A DNA stretch of 64,000 nt from Pumilibacter intestinalis. GTDB lineage: Bacteria; Bacillota; Clostridia; Christensenellales; Pumilibacteraceae. Numbering within the stretch: position 1 is the stretch's first letter; each line of letters opens with the position of its first letter. A program made the translations under genes and the position numbers. The stretch is taken from the NCBI RefSeq assembly GCF_943193005.1, contig NZ_CALPCH010000006.1:56458-120457 (forward strand). The letters run 5' to 3'. Of this stretch, positions 61,298 to 64,000 are shown in pieces. Under the pieces are notes generated by a model that saw nothing but the letters and a program-made list of their open reading frames with translations, searched no databases and was not told where the DNA came from.

Positions 61298-62695
61298 ATG
61301 GCTGAAAACAAAAGCGTACTTACCATGGACAAACTCGTGGCACTCTGCAAGGGGCGCGGATTTATCTACCCCGGCAGCGAAATATACGGAGGACTCGCCA
61401 ACACCTGGGATTACGGTCCTTTGGGCGTTGAGATGAAAAACAACGTAAAAAAAGCGTGGTGGAAAAAATTCGTTACCGAAGCTCCCACCAACGTGGGCGT
61501 AGACTGCTCCATACTCATGAACACTCAGGTTTGGGAAGCGAGCGGACACGTGGGCGGATTTTCCGACCCGCTCATGGACTGCAAGTCGTGCAAAACCCGT
61601 CACCGCGCCGACAATCTCATAGAGGACTACATCGCCCGCAAGAAAAAGGACGAGAAGATAGCGGGTTGGAGCAACGAGAAACTCTCGCAATACATAACCG
61701 ACAACAAAATCCCCTGCCCCGTTTGCGGCAAGTGCGACTTTACGCCCATAAAACAGTTTAATCTTATGTTCAAAACCTTTCAGGGCGTTAACGAGGACAC
61801 CGCGGCTACGGTGTATCTCCGTCCCGAAACGGCGCAAGGCATATTCGTAAACTTTAAGAACGTACAGCGCACCACGCGCATGAAAGTACCTTTCGGCATA
61901 GGTCAGATAGGCAAATCGTTCCGCAACGAAATAACGCCGGGCAACTTTATTTTCCGCGTGCGCGAATTCGAGCAAATGGAACTCGAGTTCTTCTGCGAGC
62001 CGGGCACCGACCTCGAATGGTTCGCCTACTGGGAAAAATACTGCAAAGATTTCCTGCTCGGTTTGGGCATAAAAGAACAAAATCTCAGGCTCAGGCAACA
62101 CGAAAAAGAGGAACTCAGCCACTACAGCAAGGCAACCACCGATTTCGAGTTCAAGTTCCCGTTCGGTTGGGGCGAGCTTTGGGGTATTGCCGACCGCACC
62201 GACTACGACCTCAAATGTCATCAGAACAAGTCGGGTCAAAGCATGGAATACACCGACCCCGTATCGGGCGCGAAATACGTTCCCTACTGCGTTGAGCCGA
62301 GTCTCGGCGTTGAACGCGCGTTCTTGGCCCTGCTTTGCAACGCGTACGACGAAGAGAAACTCGAGGGCGGCGACACCCGCGTGGTGCTCAGGCTTCATCC
62401 CTTCCTCGCGCCTTATAAAGTTGCCGTGCTCCCCCTTCAGAAAAACATTTCGGAAAAGGCGGACGGAGTTTACCGCTCGCTCTGCAAAAAATTCGCATGC
62501 ACCTACGACCTCACCGGCTCAATCGGCAAACGGTATCGCCGCCAAGACGAGATAGGCACTCCCTTCTGCGTAACGGTGGATTTCGACACCCTCGAGAACG
62601 ACACCGTAACGGTGCGCGAGCGCGACAGCATGGAACAAATTCGCTTGCCCATTGCCGAGCTCGAAAAATATTTCGAACAAAAACTCGAATACTGA
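61298..62695 (+). CDS. glyS: Glycyl-tRNA synthetase (dimeric type)
   Basis: The 465-aa class II synthetase opens with [20 protein letters not shown] and TWDYGPLG, has the zinc-like CKSC ... CPVCGKCDF insert, motif 2 ([21 protein letters not shown]) and motif 3 ([12 protein letters not shown]). This is the alpha2 GlyQS-type single-chain enzyme. It charges tRNA-Gly. A metallophosphoesterase gene follows 3 bp later. Confidence 0.96.
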   Translation: MAENKSVLTMDKLVALCKGRGFIYPGSEIYGGLANTWDYGPLGVEMKNNVKKAWWKKFVTEAPTNVGVDCSILMNTQVWEASGHVGGFSDPLMDCKSCKTRHRADNLIEDYIARKKKDEKIAGWSNEKLSQYITDNKIPCPVCGKCDFTPIKQFNLMFKTFQGVNEDTAATVYLRPETAQGIFVNFKNVQRTTRMKVPFGIGQIGKSFRNEITPGNFIFRVREFEQMELEFFCEPGTDLEWFAYWEKYCKDFLLGLGIKEQNLRLRQHEKEELSHYSKATTDFEFKFPFGWGELWGIADRTDYDLKCHQNKSGQSMEYTDPVSGAKYVPYCVEPSLGVERAFLALLCNAYDEEKLEGGDTRVVLRLHPFLAPYKVAVLPLQKNISEKADGVYRSLCKKFACTYDLTGSIGKRYRRQDEIGTPFCVTVDFDTLENDTVTVRERDSMEQIRLPIAELEKYFEQKLEY

Positions 62696-62698
62696 TAT

Positions 62699-63793
62699 AT
62701 GTGGATACTGATATTTTGCGCCGCCGTAATACTGTTCGGCGGCGCAACCGCATACGTAAGCAGCAGAATATACAAATTCACGGTTACCGAGCTTATTGCG
62801 CGTAACAGGCGTTGGCTTAAACTCGTTTTGAGCATAGCCGTGCCAGTAGTTGCGATACTCATACTCTGCCTTACCGTGGGCATAATAAACGCCGCGATTA
62901 TTTTTATTTATCTCGTGCTGTTTTGGCTGATAGCCGACCTTATATTTTACATAATCAAAAAGATACGCAAAAAGGATTTCAAAATCAAGTATTCGGCTAT
63001 AGCCGCAATTGCCGTTACGGCTATTTACTTATCGGTTGCTTGGGTTTTGGCGCACGACGTTAAGATAACGCGTTACTCTGTAGACTCCGACAAGCAGATA
63101 GGCAACGTTCGCATAGTGCAGTTTGCCGACTCGCACGTAGGCGCAACCTTCGGCGGCGATGAGTTTTTCGAGCACGTGCAACAAATGCAACGGCAAAATC
63201 CCGACGTTGTCGTCATAACGGGCGATTACGTAGACGACGACACGAGCAAAGCGGACATGCAAGCCGCATGCGCCGCGCTCGGCACTCTGAAAACCGCTTA
63301 CGGAGTATATTTTGCGTTCGGCAATCACGACAAAGGATATTTCGACAACTCCGGCAGAGGTTACGACTCGCAAGACCTGATAAACGAGCTTACGGCAAAC
63401 AACGTGATTGTTCTCGAGGACGAGCACGTGCTCATAGATAACCGCTTTTACATTGTGGGGCGCAAAGACGCGAGCGAAAAAGACCGCAAGCCGATAGCGG
63501 AACTAACCGCCGAACTCGACAAAAGCAAATATATCGTGGTGCTCGACCACCAACCCAACGACTATGACGCCGAAGCGGAGTCGGGCGCGGACCTCGTGCT
63601 TTCGGGTCACACCCACGGCGGGCAACTTATCCCCGTGAACTTGTTTATATCGATTGCCAACGACAAAACTTACGGCATGGAAAAACGCGGGAACACGAAT
63701 TTTATAGTGACCTCGGGCATTTCGGACTGGGCAATAAAATTCAAAACGGGTTGCCGCTCGGAATTCAACGTAATAGACGTAAACGGCGTGTAG
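62699..63793 (+). CDS. Membrane-anchored metallophosphoesterase
   Basis: The 364-aa protein has an N-terminal set of four hydrophobic segments (about 1-125) and a calcineurin-like domain: FADSHVG (DxH), TGDYVDDD (GDxxD), FGNHDKG (GNHD/E), VLDHQP and SGHTHGGQL. This matches YkuE/YpbG-type phosphoesterases. The substrate, perhaps a lipid headgroup or nucleotide, is unknown. It appears to be co-transcribed with glyS. Confidence 0.88.
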   Translation: MWILIFCAAVILFGGATAYVSSRIYKFTVTELIARNRRWLKLVLSIAVPVVAILILCLTVGIINAAIIFIYLVLFWLIADLIFYIIKKIRKKDFKIKYSAIAAIAVTAIYLSVAWVLAHDVKITRYSVDSDKQIGNVRIVQFADSHVGATFGGDEFFEHVQQMQRQNPDVVVITGDYVDDDTSKADMQAACAALGTLKTAYGVYFAFGNHDKGYFDNSGRGYDSQDLINELTANNVIVLEDEHVLIDNRFYIVGRKDASEKDRKPIAELTAELDKSKYIVVLDHQPNDYDAEAESGADLVLSGHTHGGQLIPVNLFISIANDKTYGMEKRGNTNFIVTSGISDWAIKFKTGCRSEFNVIDVNGV

Positions 63794-63809
63794 GGCATAT
63801 GGTAAACAC

Positions 63810-63919
63810 GTCATTGCGAGGAACTTTAGTTCCGAAGCAATCTCAGGCATAAGAAAAGTGCAGATACTGTACTTGTTTAATGCAAGAGATTGCCGCGCGG
63901 CTACGCCGCTCGCAATGAC
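63810..63919. repeat. GTCATTGCGAG intergenic repeat, copy 4
   Basis: Same palindromic ends as the other copies (GTCATTGCGAG ... CTCGCAATGAC), with a slightly different middle. Confidence 0.8.
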
Positions 63920-63927
63920 GTGTAACA

Positions 63928-63957
63928 AAAAAGCACTGTAGCGATACAGTGCTTTTT
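63928..63957 (-). terminator. Terminator downstream of the 5S rRNA gene
   Basis: AAAAAGCACTGTA (63928-63940) and TACAGTGCTTTTT (63945-63957) form a perfect 13-bp stem with a GCGA loop. Confidence 0.9.
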
Positions 63958-63965
63958 AATGAAAT

Positions 63966-64000
63966 GCGGCAATTACCTACTCTCCCGACTCGTTGCCAAG
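63966..64000 (-). rRNA. 5S rRNA, 3' end only (runs off the window)
   Basis: The minus-strand sequence ends CTTGGCAACGAGTCGGGAGA then GTAGGTAATTGCCGC, matching the conserved 3' region of bacterial 5S rRNA (CGGGAGAGTAGGT). It is followed by a strong terminator. It marks the end of an rRNA operon or an isolated 5S copy to the right. Confidence 0.7.

Overview
The window looks like a chromosomal segment of an uncultured gut-type Bacillota (Clostridia-like) bacterium. The reasons are strong AGGAGG ribosome-binding sites, near-consensus TTGACA-17-TATAAT promoters, a dimeric-type glycyl-tRNA synthetase, CoaX-type pantothenate kinase, an ECF-type S component and a giant 2-hydroxyacyl-CoA dehydratase activator. 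No marker here fixes a genus. A partial 5S rRNA sits on the right edge.

Layout. (1) 1-8.37 kb, host: a very large Ig-like lipoprotein (minus strand, runs off the left edge), a divergent AraC regulator, a Gfo/Idh/MocA oxidoreductase, a HipA-like kinase, and the 3' part of an AT-rich lipoprotein gene. (2) 8.355-42.385 kb, a complete-looking ~34 kb siphovirus-type prophage bounded by a perfect 16-bp direct repeat. It has split that lipoprotein gene: the signal-peptide part lies at 42.35-42.49 kb and the rest at 7.77-8.37 kb, and they rejoin in frame across the repeat. (3) 42.6-64 kb, host: tRNA-Leu(CAG), the dehydratase activator, an amidohydrolase, purA, pyrG, a HEPN-type protein, a 1148-aa surface protein, hom-coaX-ECF S component, an HNH protein, a Cys-rich mini-protein, glyS, a metallophosphoesterase and 5S rRNA.

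The prophage reads left to right. Its early/accessory block (8.5-18.9 kb) holds a RHH protein, PAPS-reductase-like ATPase, small zinc-ribbon proteins, three DNA methyltransferases, a radical SAM protein, a HAD phosphatase, an XRE/RHH regulator, an HUH Rep protein with a putative origin upstream, and a DUF3850-like protein. The packaging/head/tail block (18.9-34.5 kb) is HK97-like and includes a tail chaperone with a -1 frameshift site. A stand-alone promoter-RNA-terminator unit lies between the large terminase and the portal gene. Lysis is represented by a holin; no endolysin was recognised. The lysogeny block (38.4-41.1 kb) has an XRE repressor co-oriented with a membrane-anchored HIRAN-like protein, overlapping promoters, an operator and a candidate small RNA. 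The last gene is a DDE (rve/IS481-like) integrase, the only recombinase seen.

The most striking system is a diversity-generating retroelement (DGR) at the tail tip: target gene 34512-35576, template repeat 35658-35787 and reverse transcriptase 35898-36950. All 18 differences between template and variable repeat fall on template adenines and none on G, C or T. A perfect 10-bp hairpin lies just after the target gene, as in known DGR targets. The second most interesting item is the structured RNA at about 22.83-23.05 kb, with four copies of AGTGCGCCG and one complementary copy in its terminator.
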